Positions 12,536 through 25,400 of a stretch of DNA of 64,000 bases are shown in pieces. The notes under the pieces were generated by a model. That model was not told where the DNA came from, made no database searches, and worked only from the letters and a program-made list of their open reading frames with translations. This DNA is from Glebionis coronaria (lineage: Eukaryota > Streptophyta > Magnoliopsida > Asterales > Asteraceae), in NCBI GenBank assembly GCA_025667525.1, contig CM046879.1, forward strand, positions 387,461,039 to 387,525,038. Direction: 5' to 3'. The position numbers and the translations under genes were made by a program. Position 1 is the stretch's first letter; each line of letters starts with the position of its first letter.

Positions 12536-15160
12536 CTTGGGTAATGGATATCAATTTTGATCGTCAATTTATTCAGTTCACGGTAATCAATAAATATAAG
12601 GAATGTTAACACCATAGCTCTTCATGATGACAAGCTCGGTAGAATAAAAGATTTCTCCGACAACTCTCTTAGTTGCACGGTAATTCTTTTGATTCAGATG
12701 GTGCTGATGTATGGTGCACATGCCACAGGTGCAGAACCGGGAATATAATCAATACCAAATTCAACTTTCCTTATTGATGGAAGTTTAGGTAAGTCATCAG
12801 CAAATACCTCAAAAGGTCTCGGATAACAGGAACATCTTTTAATAAATTCACCTTAGGTTCTTTCTAGATTACAAGATCTATGACTAATTCACAACCATTC
12901 ATGGTATAACTTCAAGCCTAAATGCAGGATACGGTCACCTATCGGGATATTTAGATGAACTTTGATAAATAACATCTTATCTTATAGGGGAATTCTACTC
13001 GAGTTCCCATCAATTAAGACAATGACATCATGTCATAATCAACCAATCCATTCTAATGGCACTACCAACTTTCTGGTTTCATTACCGTTGATAAGATGAG
13101 AACTTCTCAAATATCAAGAATAACTTGTAACCCTTCACAAATCGAGGATATTTGGAGACATAGCTAATATTAAAAGAGTAAGCTCGACGCATGGTTTACG
13201 CGAGAGAATTTCAAATCAGATAAAGACGAAAACATCAACAAATATGAATATATCCCATGTTTTCGTGATTTGAGTACGCATTCGAAAGCACCTCGGATCG
13301 TTATCCATGCCCCTCAAATGGAATCTAATCAAAAGAAATGATAGGAACGTCGATACCCCCAGTCGGGTATCAACACTCGATAATTAGAAAATTTTACAAA
13401 TAATCTTATCATGAGAGAATCGAACAAGAAGGGGACGTCAATTGTCAAATAAGACAACATCCACAGATGAGTAAATCCGATTCGGAAAAATAAATTTTAC
13501 TAGCACATATGTAGGTGTCCCTAACAATATGTCCATATTTTGCACTTCTTGCAGATCTCATACAAATTTAATCTTTCACAATTACAAGGAAAAATGTAAT
13601 GTTATTAAATATTTCATGGTGACTACTAGTCAGTCTTGCATGGTCCCTTCCAAATTGTACGTTGGCGCGCAACTATGTACAATTTTAGGATTAACGATGC
13701 AATACTCAGTTCGTCAAAATTTTGTCATCATGTTTAAAATATATATTCATGTTTAATTATGAAATAAAAATTAAAAAATGATTTTACCGAAATGGTCATC
13801 AATATGAAAGCATTTCATTTACAAGATGTTTAATAAAAAAACTTTATCTCGATGGTAATTACTTAATGGTACCGATTTAAATAACTGATATGAAAATAAA
13901 AATTTCATATTTTCCCCAGATGGTATCGTATTACTTATAAAAACAATGAGTGATCTGCAAAAGGAGTGATGAAGAGTTGTTCACCAAGAACGAATTACAA
14001 TATGATAGAAAATGAGCTTAGCCAAATAATCATGAGGTTCATGACCATGATGGCACTCAGGAATACAAAGAGAAGAATCTACAACGTAACTCTATCCGAA
14101 ATGAGTACTTGCTCAATGGTTTCATCAATAATGCGAACATTAGGAAGAAGCAAGAAAAGATAGATAACATCGATACATGTAGAGTTTAGCAATCAAAGAT
14201 AGTCTTTTCATTAATCACAAACAAGTCAAAAATTGTACCGTCACACATTACGTGTCGCCATGTCATACAATTTCAAGGACTCGTCCTACCAACTGATATC
14301 TTAGTTAAGTTAGTGATTTTAAAAGATACTACAATGAATACTAATCTACAAGAGTCATTAGGTGTTCCACATGTCCTGGAAGATCCATCGGTCCCAGTTC
14401 AGAAAAAGATTTCTTCAATTTATTTCTTGGACACTGGGCATCCTCGTCATTGGACAATGGCCTAGAAACAACCCTTAACACGAACCAAAAATCATTTAAA
14501 ACCTTATAATTTAACCACAAGAATTAACGATTCCCTCTTAACAATCTCGTATTCCATACGAGTTAAATTTGACTTTATTCATGTTTCAACCAACTTATAA
14601 TCAATGAGACATCCTACCTCATTCTCCAATACTTTCAACCTTATTCTTAGACCTCGAAAGTGCAATAAAAGATTGACATGAACAACACTAGTATGAAATG
14701 ACTCACACATTCAATTAGACTTCTTGGAAAGGTATAAGTGGCATGAGGCTTTTGGGTAAAGGTTCCAATGACAGCCTCAAGTGCAACATTTACCTTTTCG
14801 ATTTCAAATTTAAGAATTGGGTGACACCGAATCAGATGACATATTTCCAGGTGGTGAGGTTTTGTCAAACTCCACTCTATAAGGAAAGATCGTCACGACA
14901 TTGATATCAGATTTAATCTCGACAATTAATCTTCAATATCACAATCAACTAATATCAACATTTCTTGGAATATCAACCATTTCGTTGGGATCATAAACAT
15001 CCACAACTTGGTTTAGATCCTGAATAGCTAGAATCCCTATAGAAATAGCTTCGATTGATTTGCTAGAAGAGTTAGGGTTCCTTCTGACAATCTACGTCGT
15101 ATAAATATCTCGTATAAGTATTATAATAATCATTAAACAATCATGTAATCAAATTACAAC

Positions 15161-15184
15161 ATATATATATATATATATATATAT
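15161..15184. repeat. (AT)12 microsatellite
   Basis: A pure run of twelve AT dinucleotides lies in the gag-side leader of G1. It could be polymorphic but has no evident role. Confidence 0.9.
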
Positions 15185-15366
15185 TAAAATAACACTTCTC
15201 AGTATCGTCTTGTCGGTAACTCGGGAATTCTTCGGCACCGTTATAGTCAAAAGATTTTTAAACATTTTACTCAAAATATTTATTAAAAAATATTTATAGT
15301 TAAAAGGTTTTTGAAATGTTTATTCAAAACCTTGGTTTTAAAAATCTTTCGTTCTCTATAACGAGA

Positions 15367-15378
15367 GCTCTGGTACCA
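15367..15378 (-). other. Primer binding site of G1
   Basis: On the minus strand, TGGTACCAGAGC follows the LTR end (GGGGGTGTTACA) after a few bases. It matches the 3' end complement of initiator methionine tRNA with one difference (C for T at position 6). It shows that the LTR on its right is the 5' LTR and that G1 reads leftward. Confidence 0.75.
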
Positions 15379-15381
15379 AAC

Positions 15382-15754
15382 TGTAACACCCCCAAATATT
15401 TCACATTTCAAATCAGCGGAAGATTCGTTGGTGTTACGAGATAGCACATTACTCAAATCATAGACAACGCTTAAAAGTCGCATCGTTTAATAACAAAGCA
15501 TTTTCCATTCATAAATATCAAATTACATAGGTCCTCAGGTCAATGTATATCTTACAAATTTACAAAAGTCAGAAAAACACTGAGCGAGTCCATAAAGTTT
15601 AACAATAACCATTAATCATAAAACCGGTATATAATCATTACCGAAAAACCTTTTTGTACAATTCTTTGTCATAGACCATAACATAGGTCAAAAACATTTT
15701 TTACGAATCATTCTCGTAAATCATAACATAGGCCTTAAGCATTTGATACGAATC
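15382..15754 (-). repeat. 5' LTR of G1, 3' part
   Basis: The terminus reads TGTAACACCCCC on the plus strand and matches 54183 onward of the G2 LTR. The LTR is broken at 15754 by element A; the last five bases (GAATC, 15750-15754) are the target duplication. It resumes at 48513. Confidence 0.85.
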
Positions 15755-16508
15755 TGTAGAAACTAGAAGGGGGGGGGGGTTGAATAGTTTCTTATATTTA
15801 CTTTTTGAAAGATGGTTTTCAAAAAATCCTTTTTCAAAAACTTAGGCTTGAGGAAATATGTGAAATCTTCTTATGCACAATATGAACAATGATAGTGTAA
15901 CTAAACTAATACTAACTAATGTATATGCACAAAGAATAAAGAATGTAAAGAGTTAGGGTAAAGAAAGAACAAACCAAACACCAAGGATTTATAGTGGTTC
16001 GGCAACGAAGCTCACTCCTCGTTCCTACTCTACTCCTCGAGTACTCCTTACTCGAGAGTTCACTACACAACAAGCTCCTTATGGTGGAGAAAACTGTGCA
16101 CGTCACTTAACCAATTTCCGACTCTAAGCTAAAAGTTGAGCCCTAATCGTAGTTAGGACCAATCTACACAACTATACTTAGTACATACACAACTTCCAAA
16201 TAGACACAACTACTTGGATCTTCACAACTATGACACAACAACAAATGTATAAGATTTGATCTTCAAAGGATCTTTGGAGGTGGACTCAACACTTCACAAG
16301 GATAGTGTTCTTCTCTTTGCACTTTGAGAGGAAGGGATGGATAGGATTGATTCACTTCTAAACAAGTAGTAATCAATCAAATGATAAAGGATTTGAGTGA
16401 TTTAAGAAGTATGTTTGTTTCTGGAAGTTTATGTGCAAAAGAGGTGAAGAGAAAATCTGAGAATGGTCCACTATTTACAGGACAAAGGGCCAACAGCTAT
16501 ATCTGCCC

Positions 16509-16552
16509 GCGGTTCCTTATCTCAGCTGACGGTACCTTATCGATAAGGAACC
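16509..16552. promoter_or_regulatory. Repeated palindromic motif in the A LTR
   Basis: The block holds GCGGTTCCTTATC, then a near-perfect palindrome GGTACCTTATC/GATAAGGAACC at 16531-16552. The same motif recurs at 48040-48092 (other LTR), 18516-18547 with 41597-41634 (3' region), and 45665-45712 (gag). Sireviruses are known for such repeated palindromes in LTR and 3' regions; the role is unproven. Confidence 0.6.
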
Positions 16553-16741
16553 GCATAGGCACTAGGGAACCGCCGGAGTAGACTCCGCTCCCTTTTTGTC
16601 CTTTAGTGGTGGAGGTCTTTTCTGATTTTAAAATATCCTGAAAGAATATTCCAAATCAAAAAAGAATATGCCATTTTCAAATATTTGATTTAATAAAACA
16701 TTTTCTTAAATAGAAAGTTTAATAAAAAAAATTGTCACACT

Positions 16742-17312
16742 CTTGGTTTAAAAATGCGCGCATCATTGCGAAAATTGCACGCATTAATGCATTGCATTTA
16801 AAATTTCGCAACGAGGTACCTAATGCATTGCCATCATAGATTGCGTTCACATTAAACCGCAATTTACCACATTTGTGTAATGCTAGCAATGGTAGCAATT
16901 GTCGCAATCTAGTACGTATGTCATTTCTGTCAAATTTTAAGCATATAAAAGATACCTACGTATTTTAATGGATCGTTAAAGATAAAACTTGTTAAAAAAA
17001 CATCTAAAACAAACACAATAACGAAAATATAGTACCTTGCATTTGGTAAGTATTTTTTTTCAAGCTTTACTTTCTACTTATTTGGGTTACACAAAGATTA
17101 TAGGACGGATCTCAATATGTTATTAACTTATTTTGTAACTTTATTTCACATACTTCGTACTTGTTAGACTATACTATTTCTAAATAATTTTTTTACTTTA
17201 TTTTATACAAAACGCATCACATCCAAATTGCGCTCGCAATCGCATCACGCATTACGCAATAAATTTTGGGACCTTTAGCGCAATGGATCGCAAAACGCAT
17301 TTTTAAACCAAG
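16742..17312. mobile_element. hAT-type MITE, 571 bp
   Basis: Perfect 17-bp terminal inverted repeats, CTTGGTTTAAAAATGCG at the left and its reverse complement at the right, are flanked by an 8-bp duplication GTCACACT (16734-16741 and 17313-17320). The partner LTR at about 48276-48283 has the uninterrupted site, CTTGTCACACTTAATAAA. No transposase is present. Eight-bp duplications and short inverted repeats fit the hAT superfamily. The ends are rich in GCGATTGCG-like words on both strands, so the inside is partly self-complementary. Confidence 0.87.
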
Positions 17313-17547
17313 GTCACACTTAATAAAAAGTGAGTTTTAAGAAAAGATTAAATCACTTGATCACTTGATTAAGGTTAGTACTTGTTTATTCATACCTTAA
17401 GTGAAAATGGGTAAAATGAAAAATACTTGAACTCAAGAATTAGTTTTTCGTTGTTTTCGTAAATGCTTGTTTTTACATATTGTCTTAATCAAAACTAAGC
17501 GAGACCGAAAAATGCAAGTAACGTTTTTAGGCATTATTGCATTAACA

Positions 17548-18547
17548 ATCTCCCCCTTTTTGATTTCGACAATACATAAACTCAATCACACAAAAACAAG
17601 ATTTTCGAAGATGTGTTTATTCATTTCTCCCCCTTTGTCGAAGCAAAAAGGTTGCACAAGTCGGTGTTGAAGAGACGGACTTTGCAAAGACTCCCCCTTG
17701 GTGCTGACTCCCCCTTGCTTGGGGCACCGAGGAATCGAGATATGGTGACAAGCTACATAGAAGGGTTAGTTGAACAAAAGAGACAACCAATAAGAGATAG
17801 CTATAGGTCACAAAAAAAGAGAAGAAAACACAAAGACTAAGATCCAAGTGAAGTCATGTAAATTAAAAATTATACAAAGATGTATGAAAAAAAGGAAACA
17901 AGCCAAAAACATAAATCTAATCCTAGTTAATCTAGAATTATAAGATTTGCTTGAATTAGGTGTCTTGTGGATAAGCAACCAATGCTTATATAAAAGACAA
18001 GGTAGTGGCGGAAAGTGGTGGTGGTGGTTTGGTGGAGATCTCATAATCAAAGTGAAGAGGAGGCTTAATTAAGAGACTCTCGATGTAGCACAACTCCTCA
18101 TAGATGTGTGCCATAGCAAGATGTTGATATTGACAACAATGGCAATATGTCCCATGGTGCATGACATTATCATGAGAAGGAGGAAGAATACTAAAGGGTG
18201 GTGGTGGAAGAAAAGATGTTCCACAATCAACATTCTTGGTAGGAGAAATATGATTAAGAGTGTTCTTGGGTGAATTTGGATTGAAAGTGTTCTTGGGTGA
18301 GTTGGGATTGAAAGCAACTGAGAAAATGAAGGAGAATCAAGGCTTTCATTAGGAGAATAAGACATTTTGGGATGTGAAGTATGTCAAAATGCTTATGATT
18401 AAATAGGGAAGGCTCAAGGTATTTTTAGGGTGGTCAAAGGGTTGAAACAAACATTCCGAAAAGTGCTGGAACAAATTTGGAGTTTCAGAAATACCCGAAC
18501 AAGGAAGCACTGTACGCGGTTCCTTATCACTCCTGGCGGTTTCTTAT
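17548..18547 (-). mobile_element. 3' noncoding region of element A with multiple polypurine tracts
   Basis: On the minus strand this follows RNase H (interrupted by B) and precedes the 3' LTR. The main polypurine tract is at 17549-17561, and further purine tracts of the AAGGGGGAG type lie at 17626-17637, 17690-17699 and 17707-17717. Short open frames (for example 18069-18365) have no recognisable domain; an env-like gene cannot be claimed. A palindromic motif at 18516-18547 was the site where B inserted. Confidence 0.75.
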
Positions 18548-18634
18548 TGAAGGTCTACGATATCTAAGGATTTGGTAAATGATGGATGATCTATTGATTA
18601 GATGGTGGAAATGGGGAAGAAGGAGATGAGGTAT
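18548..18634 (-). repeat. 3' LTR of B, outer part
   Basis: It matches 41276-41362 of the partner LTR. It stops at GGTAT (18630-18634), the duplicated target of At1, and resumes at 33213. Confidence 0.92.
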
Positions 18635-21600
18635 TGATATGAGCTTAAACTCATATCCTTTTATCAACAAATTACCCTAAAACACGAAGCAAAATACCCT
18701 TTTATATTGTAAAAAGCAGTGTTATGTGGTATGTTTGTGTTTGTGTGATCTTATGTAGGTAAAAGGATACAATTTCAAGCAAACAAGGAAAAACCAAGCT
18801 CAAAAGGATGAAAAAGACAAGGAAGGATCACAAGTGACAAGTTTTCAAAGCTCAAGGACCTATCTTGACAAGTCTTGAAAGTTGAGGGACTTAAAGTGCA
18901 AATACTACAAAGTCAAGATCCAAGTCAAACCTGGTCAAACTACAAAGTCAATCAAGTCAAAGGGTCAATTTGTTGAAGAATCAAAGTTGAAGGGCCAAAA
19001 TTGTCAAAGAAATGAAGTTTCTAGCCTAAAAGAGAAATCTGCCAAGTTAAGGGACTTAAATTGCCAAGTTTGGAAAGTTATTCATGTTTAATCCAAGTGA
19101 AAGGGCTATTAACCAATCAGAGACAAGGAATCAGTTCACACGGATTGAGCATTTAAATCCCACTCAAGCCGCCACATTTAATAACCCAATCATAACAGTG
19201 CAATCCACGTGATACTTTTTCCACCAATAAGAAGCTGCCACGTGTATCTCTCCTTCAACTAAATATTTTTCCAGGAACGCGTTTTTGATAGAGTGCATTT
19301 CAGAAGAAGATCAAAACATCAATCTTGCTCGTTTTGATGAGACGAATCCAATGGTGCAACTTAATTAGCATATAATTCATTGGATCAAAAATCCCCAATT
19401 CATGTTCATCACCTTCAAAATGGATATGCAGAATTCTTCCACGTGTCAAGCACTGATTGGCCTGAACACGTCACATCTCCAACAAACTCTCAAGTCTAGC
19501 CTATAAATACACAACTTGTACTTCATTTGTGGGAGTAGTTAATTTTCAGAAAACACCTAGTTCTCTCAATTTCCCTTTTCTTCTTTTTCCCTCCTTTTCA
19601 CCTAACAACTCAAGAGACTGACAACCTCTTGAGTTAGTTAGTTAGTTAGAACCCTTGTAACTACATTTGTAACTGAATTCAGCAATAAAAATTCAAATTC
19701 CAGTTTTCCCGCCAAATATTGTTCTTCAATTCCTGCTACTTTCTTGCTGTTATTGGATTCCATTGTTGCTGTTTGAAGTTTGTTATGATCATACATTGAT
19801 CATAACTGACTTTGTTGAAGAATTGTTGCTGTTTGATCAGAATTTCAGTCCTTTCCATTGTTCTTGAAGTTTTTCATGGCAGAATGATGATTGTAGCTGT
19901 TTTGGTGATTGATTTGAGTTGATAGCTAGTGATAGGTGGTGGTATCACTAGGGCAAGAGAGCTCAGCGCTCCTCTTCTACCCAAAGGATAACTACAATAG
20001 GTTTCATGCTTCTGTTTTAAAATTCCTCTAAACAGTTCTTGCCTGCTTCATTTTCTAGTGTAAAGCTGATGGCTGCCTGTTCTATTTGATTAGTAGTTGT
20101 TCATTAAGTGATCCTAGTGTATTGTAGCTTGTTCTTGTACTTTTGTGTTCAGTTGTGAAGTTTTAAGTTCATTTTCAGTCACTTTTTAGTCCTATAGCTT
20201 AATTGAGTTCTAGTTGGTTTAGTAGCTTGATTTCAGTCTCATTAGCCTTCATTTGGATCACATAAAATAGTTTGCTAATGCTCTTTGTCCAGTCTTAATC
20301 AGAACTCAATAATCCTTTGTAATAGATTGATAAAAATCAGTTAAGGTGTGTTTGGGACTAGTGTTAAATCAGATTTCAAGTTTTGTTAAGTGGTGTTTAA
20401 GTGTTCATTTGCAGTCCTTAGAAGTTAACAAGTAGCTTTGAGTCTTTTACTAGTCATAATATTAGTCAAACAGGCAATTGGTTGATAAAAAGTTTGGGTC
20501 ATTCCTTTAAACAGCTTTTAGTTCAAAACTTGCCAAATTCAATTGATCATTTCTCCTTCATTACTTGTTCAAAATTGCTCAAACCAGTTTCTAGTTAAAG
20601 CTTACATCATAATCTTTCAGACTTTAAGAGGAAATCCTACAGTTTTCAGAAATAAGCTAGAAAATAGCTTATTAGTTAAGACCTGAGCAAATTACATTCT
20701 CTGATGTGATTTGCATTCTGATTTCCTAGTTCTAATAATCCACTTCATAAATGTCCTTATTTTCTTTCACAAACCTGTTTAGAAAGGGTTGAATATCAAG
20801 TTTTGAAATTTTGAGCTTTTTCAAAAATCTGGTCAACGTTTTGGTCAACATAAGCTCATTTGAGCTTATTTTCAGATATCTTGCTTATTAGTGGATGAAA
20901 TTTGTTCTAGTTTGATTTCCCCTGCTTTATATCAAGTGCTTATTCATTTTCTTTACAAAAATCAAGTTGTGGATGTTTGGATTTTTCTGTAGCTTATTTT
21001 GAGCTTATTAATAAGCTCTCTTTTGCTTATCTTTGACTTTTAGGCTAATTCCTTGAATACACGTTTCTATTATTGGATTTGAAGTTGTTTGCAAGTTGTC
21101 TCATTAATTTTGGTTCAGAAATAAGCCAGTTCCAGCTTATGCAAGTGATAAGCCCGTTTTTGGTTAAACATTTTCAAAAATTGCAGTTTAGTCCCTAGAG
21201 TTCTATTAGTGTTTAAACCTAGCTAATCTTTCTAATTTTGTGGAATTTGCAAAAGTTAGTCCCTGGATTTGTTAGTTTGTTACATTTCAGTTTTAGAAGT
21301 TTGTTAGTTTGTTAAATTTGGTTAGTTTGTTAGAATTTTTACAAGTTTAGTCCTTGTAGTTAATTGTTTTACATTTTTAGTCCTTATAACTTTTAGAATT
21401 TACATTTCAAGCATTTATATTTCATAGAAATTACATTTTCAGTCCTTATACTTTTAAATTTTGCATTTTAATATTTTACTTAAATAAAATTTGGAATTTG
21501 CAATTTGTTTTACGTATAAATAGGTTTATATTTTTCATTTTTACTTAGTGTTGTTTGAATTAGCAATAGATTACCAAGCAAGCTTGAACAACCAAAAACA

Positions 21601-21676
21601 ATTAAAAATTTGATAATTGATTGGACTTTCTATTAGTTAAGAACTGAGAAAACGAACTTGCATTATACACATTTCA
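18635..21676 (+). repeat. 5' LTR of At1
   Basis: The copy at 30166-33207 has the same length with a constant offset of 11,531. A TATA box CTATAAATA lies at 19501-19509 and a polyadenylation-like AATAAA at 19684-19689, so transcription probably starts about 30 bp after the TATA box. The 3' two thirds are T-rich with repeated TTAGTCCTTxTA and AGCTTATT words. A 69-codon lysine-rich frame (18882-19091) is present in both LTRs but has no recognisable domain. Confidence 0.96.
19501..19509 (+). promoter_or_regulatory. TATA box of the At1 5' LTR
   Basis: CTATAAATA is followed by a pyrimidine-rich stretch and then AATAAA about 180 bp later. That is the layout of an LTR U3-R boundary. Confidence 0.6.
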
Positions 21677-22456
21677 AATGGCGCCGCTGCCGGTTCTTTG
21701 ACTACACGAGAGACTATCGATTGACGGTTTTCATTGGCTTTTGGGATCCGTTCACTTTGTGAACGTTATTTTTACGTATCATAAATAAAAAACAAATAAA
21801 AAATCAAAAATATAAAAATATATAAAAAAACTAAAAAATTAACAAAACAATTCTTTTCCTAAAGAATTGACCAAAAAAAAATTAAAAAATCCAAAAAGCA
21901 ATCTTTTTCCTAAGAGATTGCACTCAAAAATATATATTATTGGATTCTCTCGGTTTTTATGTACATATAGTATTTTCCTTTAAAAAACTCATAAATACAA
22001 AAATATTTTCCATATATTATTATAAGTAAATACGTATACGTATAAGAACAATCAATCTACATATCTTCCATAAGTATTGCCGAGGCAATACACCGTGTTG
22101 AGGGGCGCTCCGGTCCTTGACACGCGTATCGATCAAACAAAATAAAGCAAGAATAGATAAATACTCTCAATAAGCAATAATTCGAAGAATACGAACATTT
22201 AAGTGAATAGAAAGGCGATGTGCTATAAAATGCCATCTAAGGGTTAATAGGTACTTAAGTGCTTCGCGCCACCTAACCCCCCGTTCACTTGGGAGTATTC
22301 TAAGAAGGAAAGTTTCATTGAGGGTCTTGCACCCAAAGTAGTATTACATATATTGTTACTTTCTTGTGGATATTTAATATCGAAACTCGAAGAGGATAAT
22401 CTTATTCTTTTCAAAGTCACACGAGAGCTTCTCTCTCATTCCTCGTATTGAGTTGC
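21677..22456 (+). other. Untranslated leader of At1
   Basis: About 780 bp between the LTR and the first ATG of gag. It is AT-rich with several short ATG-less frames and a GC-richer stretch near 22080-22130. No gene was seen. It probably holds packaging signals, which is inference. Confidence 0.6.
21679..21694 (+). other. Primer binding site of At1 (Asp-tRNA)
   Basis: TGGCGCCGCTGCCGG lies two bases after the LTR. It matches the 3' end complement of plant Asp-tRNA (TGGCGCCGTTGCCGG) with one difference. Asp-tRNA priming is usual for Athila elements. Confidence 0.8.
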
Positions 22457-25400
22457 ATGCTCACTCGCGGGCGTGCACAAATACCGATTGGTGTACAACC
22501 TCTTCCTCCGAAAAGGAAGAAGAAGAGTAAGAGTAAGACCACCACCGTCCACCAAGCCGATCACGAGAATCGTGCTTTGTCACCCCCACAAGGAGCCATG
22601 GCTGTTGATAACCGTACTTTGTTTGAACGTATGCAAACCAACATTCATGGATTTGTTAGTGCCATTAAGATTCCCGACTATCCCGCTAACACATTTGAGC
22701 TACATACATCTATGATCAATATGGTTGCTGCATCACCTTTCTATGGCAAACAAAATGAGGATCCCCATGCTCATCTTAAGAGATTCCTTTCACTTTGCAA
22801 TACCATTAAGCATAATGGGGTTCCACCGGATGTCATTAGATTGTTGTTAGTGTCATTTTCACTAGATGGGAGTGCTAAGCATTGGTTAGACACCCAACCA
22901 CCCGATAGTATCACCACATGGGATGGTTTTACCACTAAGTTTTTGAACAAATTCTTTCCTCCACAAAAGACTATGGCTTTGAGAAATATGATTATGGGCT
23001 TTACACAAAAACCTAGTCAATCCTTTGGTGATGCTTGGGAAGAGTATAGTGAGTTGTTGAGGCGATGCCCTAATCATGGAATGGATGATCTAACCCAAAT
23101 CAATACCTTCTACAATGGCCTTAAACCTCACCACCAAGATTCACTAAATGCTTCCGCGGGAGGGAGTATTCATTTCAAGACATACCAAGAGGCTTTGACC
23201 ATTATTGAGACTAAGGCAATGGTTCAAACAAACGGTCCATTTGAAGAAAGAGTTCATGTGATCCAAAATACTTCTAAAACCCCTTGTGAAATCCAAATTC
23301 TTCAAGAGATTCTTCAACAAGTCAAACAAGGACAAGAAATGACTCAAGGCATGATTCAAGATTTTAAGAGCATGACATTGAACAAGTCCTCAAACAATGT
23401 GAATGCCATCACCATTTCTTGTGTTACTTGTGGAGGCCCTCACTCTTATGAACAATGTGACAAGGTGCAAGGGTATCAAGGGGAATGCTATGCTTATCAA
23501 GAGGAACACCGTGAACACTTCAAGCCTAACATCAATCCAAATAACCTTTCTTACAAATCCCAAAATTACCTTACTCCACCCGGCTTTCCACCCCAACCAC
23601 CCACCCAAATTCAACAAAATCCTCCTCAAATTCTAGCAAGGAATCAAGGGCAAAGACAACCATACCAAGGCAATAATTACAAAGCACCCAATCAATTTCA
23701 ACCTCAAGCTAATACCTTTTATCCACCACAACAAGGATTTAATCAACCACTTCCATTTATTCCCAATCAAGCATATGCTCCAATTCCAAATCAAGCTTAC
23801 CCTCAAAACCAAACTCAAGGATATGGGATGCAAGAGACTCAAGAGTATGTTGACAAGAAAATGCGTGATATTGAGAAGAGAATGAATGACCAAGTGAAAC
23901 GTACAATAGAGGAACAAATCAATAGGGTTTTAGTGGCGGTAACTCAAAGACCACAAGGGGCTTTACCTTCCAACACACAAACAAATCCTAGGGCTAATGT
24001 CAATGCTATTACAACAAGGAGTGGTACAACAACAAAGGATCCTTCACCTCCTAAACCTACTATTGTTCAACCCACTTGTGCTCCTACTTGTGATAAGCCT
24101 TCTACTTCTACTCCACCTCCTCAAAGTGATCCTATTCACTCAAAAACACCTTCTCAACCACCTCATACTTCTCCTTCACCTTCCACACTTCCCAATGAAG
24201 AGGCTAACAAAGACAAATCTTCCACTACAACACCTATTCCACCTACACCCAAACCCACTCTTCCATACCCTTCAAGGTTGAAAAAGGACAAGTTAAAGAA
24301 CAAAGATGACATACAAGTGTCCAATTTCTTAAGGATGTTCAAGCAACTCAATATCAACATATCCTTTGCGGAAGCTCTTGCTTATATGCCAAAGTTTGCT
24401 AAGATGTTCAAGGATTTGCTCTCAAACAAAGAAAAATTGGTTGACTTGCCCAACACATCACTTAATGAAAATTGTTCCGCGGTGTTACTTAAAACCTTAC
24501 CAACAAAACTTGGAGATCCGGGGCGCTTCTTGATACCTTGCAATTTTCCCGGTGTTGAAAATTGCATGGCTTTGGCGGATTTAGGGGCAAGCATAAATCT
24601 CATGCCTTTATCGGTTTGGAAACAACTCTCTCTTCCCGAGCTCACCCCCACTAGGATGACTCTTGAACTAGCCAACCGAACCATAGCTCACCCCGTAGGT
24701 ATAGCGGAAGATGTGTTTGTAGGTGTGGATAAGTTTACTTTTCCGGCCGACTTTGTAGTGGTCGATTATGACATGGATCCTAGAGTGCCTTTGATTGTTG
24801 GTAGACCGTTTTTGAGAACGGGTCGTACCTTGATAGATGTGGCGGAAGGAGAATTAATTATGAGAGTAGAGGATGAGAAAGTGGTGTTTAAGTTAGGGAA
24901 AGTTTGTGATAGAAAAGAGGTTAAGGAGTCTAGACCTTGTGAGACGATTAACATTGTGGATGTGTTAGATGAAGTGTGTAATGAACACTTTCATGATGCT
25001 TGTAAGAATGCTAGTGATGAGATTCCACATGTTGAAACCGTGGCCTCAATTGCTCCCTCTTTAACACCTTTTGGAGAGAGTGATTTCCTCTTGGAGGAAT
25101 TTGAGTCCAACTTTCTTGGTGATGATGATTCTCCCATTAATTGGGAAGAAGATATTCTTACAATCCAAAAGTTGCTCAATGAGGACCCTATTCCTTCCCC
25201 TATTCCACAAGAGATTACCATTGAGGAACCTTCCATAGTGAAACCTTCCATAGAGAGTCCACCTCCCATTGAACTTAAGGAACTTCCATCCCACTTAGAA
25301 TATGCTTTCTTAGAAGGAAAAGACCAATTACCGGTGATTATTGCTAAGGAATTAAAAGAGGATGAGAAGGAGCAACTTATTGAAGTCCTTAAGAAACATA

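Larger units (their letters stand above)
11140..15381 (-). mobile_element. Internal region of gypsy element G1 (decayed gag-pol)
   Basis: This region aligns by eye with 58730-61649 of G2 in the same orientation, for example the shared stretches at about 13260-13360 and 60720-60830. It starts at a primer binding site next to the LTR end at 15382 and runs toward lower coordinates until cut by G0 at 11139. Reverse transcriptase remains are at 12251-12535. Stops and frameshifts are frequent, and no other domain is intact. The missing 3' part of pol and the 3' LTR must lie left of the G0 insertion, outside the window or lost. Confidence 0.8.
15755..17547 (-). repeat. 3' LTR of element A, enlarged by a MITE
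   Basis: The 1793-bp LTR shrinks to about 1214 bp when the MITE and one TSD copy are removed, close to the 1229-bp partner at 47279-48507. An 11-G run lies near the edge (15769-15779), where the partner has 18. Many substitutions separate the two copies, so this insertion is old. It holds a palindromic block at 16509-16552. Confidence 0.92.

Noticed and set aside
16381..16581. 66-codon frame in both A LTRs (also 47912-48112)
   Set aside because: Runs through the palindromic motif and has no recognisable features; LTR sequence by chance open.
18069..18365. Possible env-like gene of element A
   Set aside because: Only 98 codons, no signal peptide, membrane or coiled-coil pattern that I could defend.
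18882..19091. 69-codon lysine-rich frame, present in both At1 LTRs
   Set aside because: No domain, lies upstream of the LTR TATA box, and is duplicated only because the LTR is. No support for a real gene.
22448..22456. Start of the At1 polyprotein at TTG 22448
   Set aside because: The first ATG in frame is 22457; no reason to invoke a non-ATG start.
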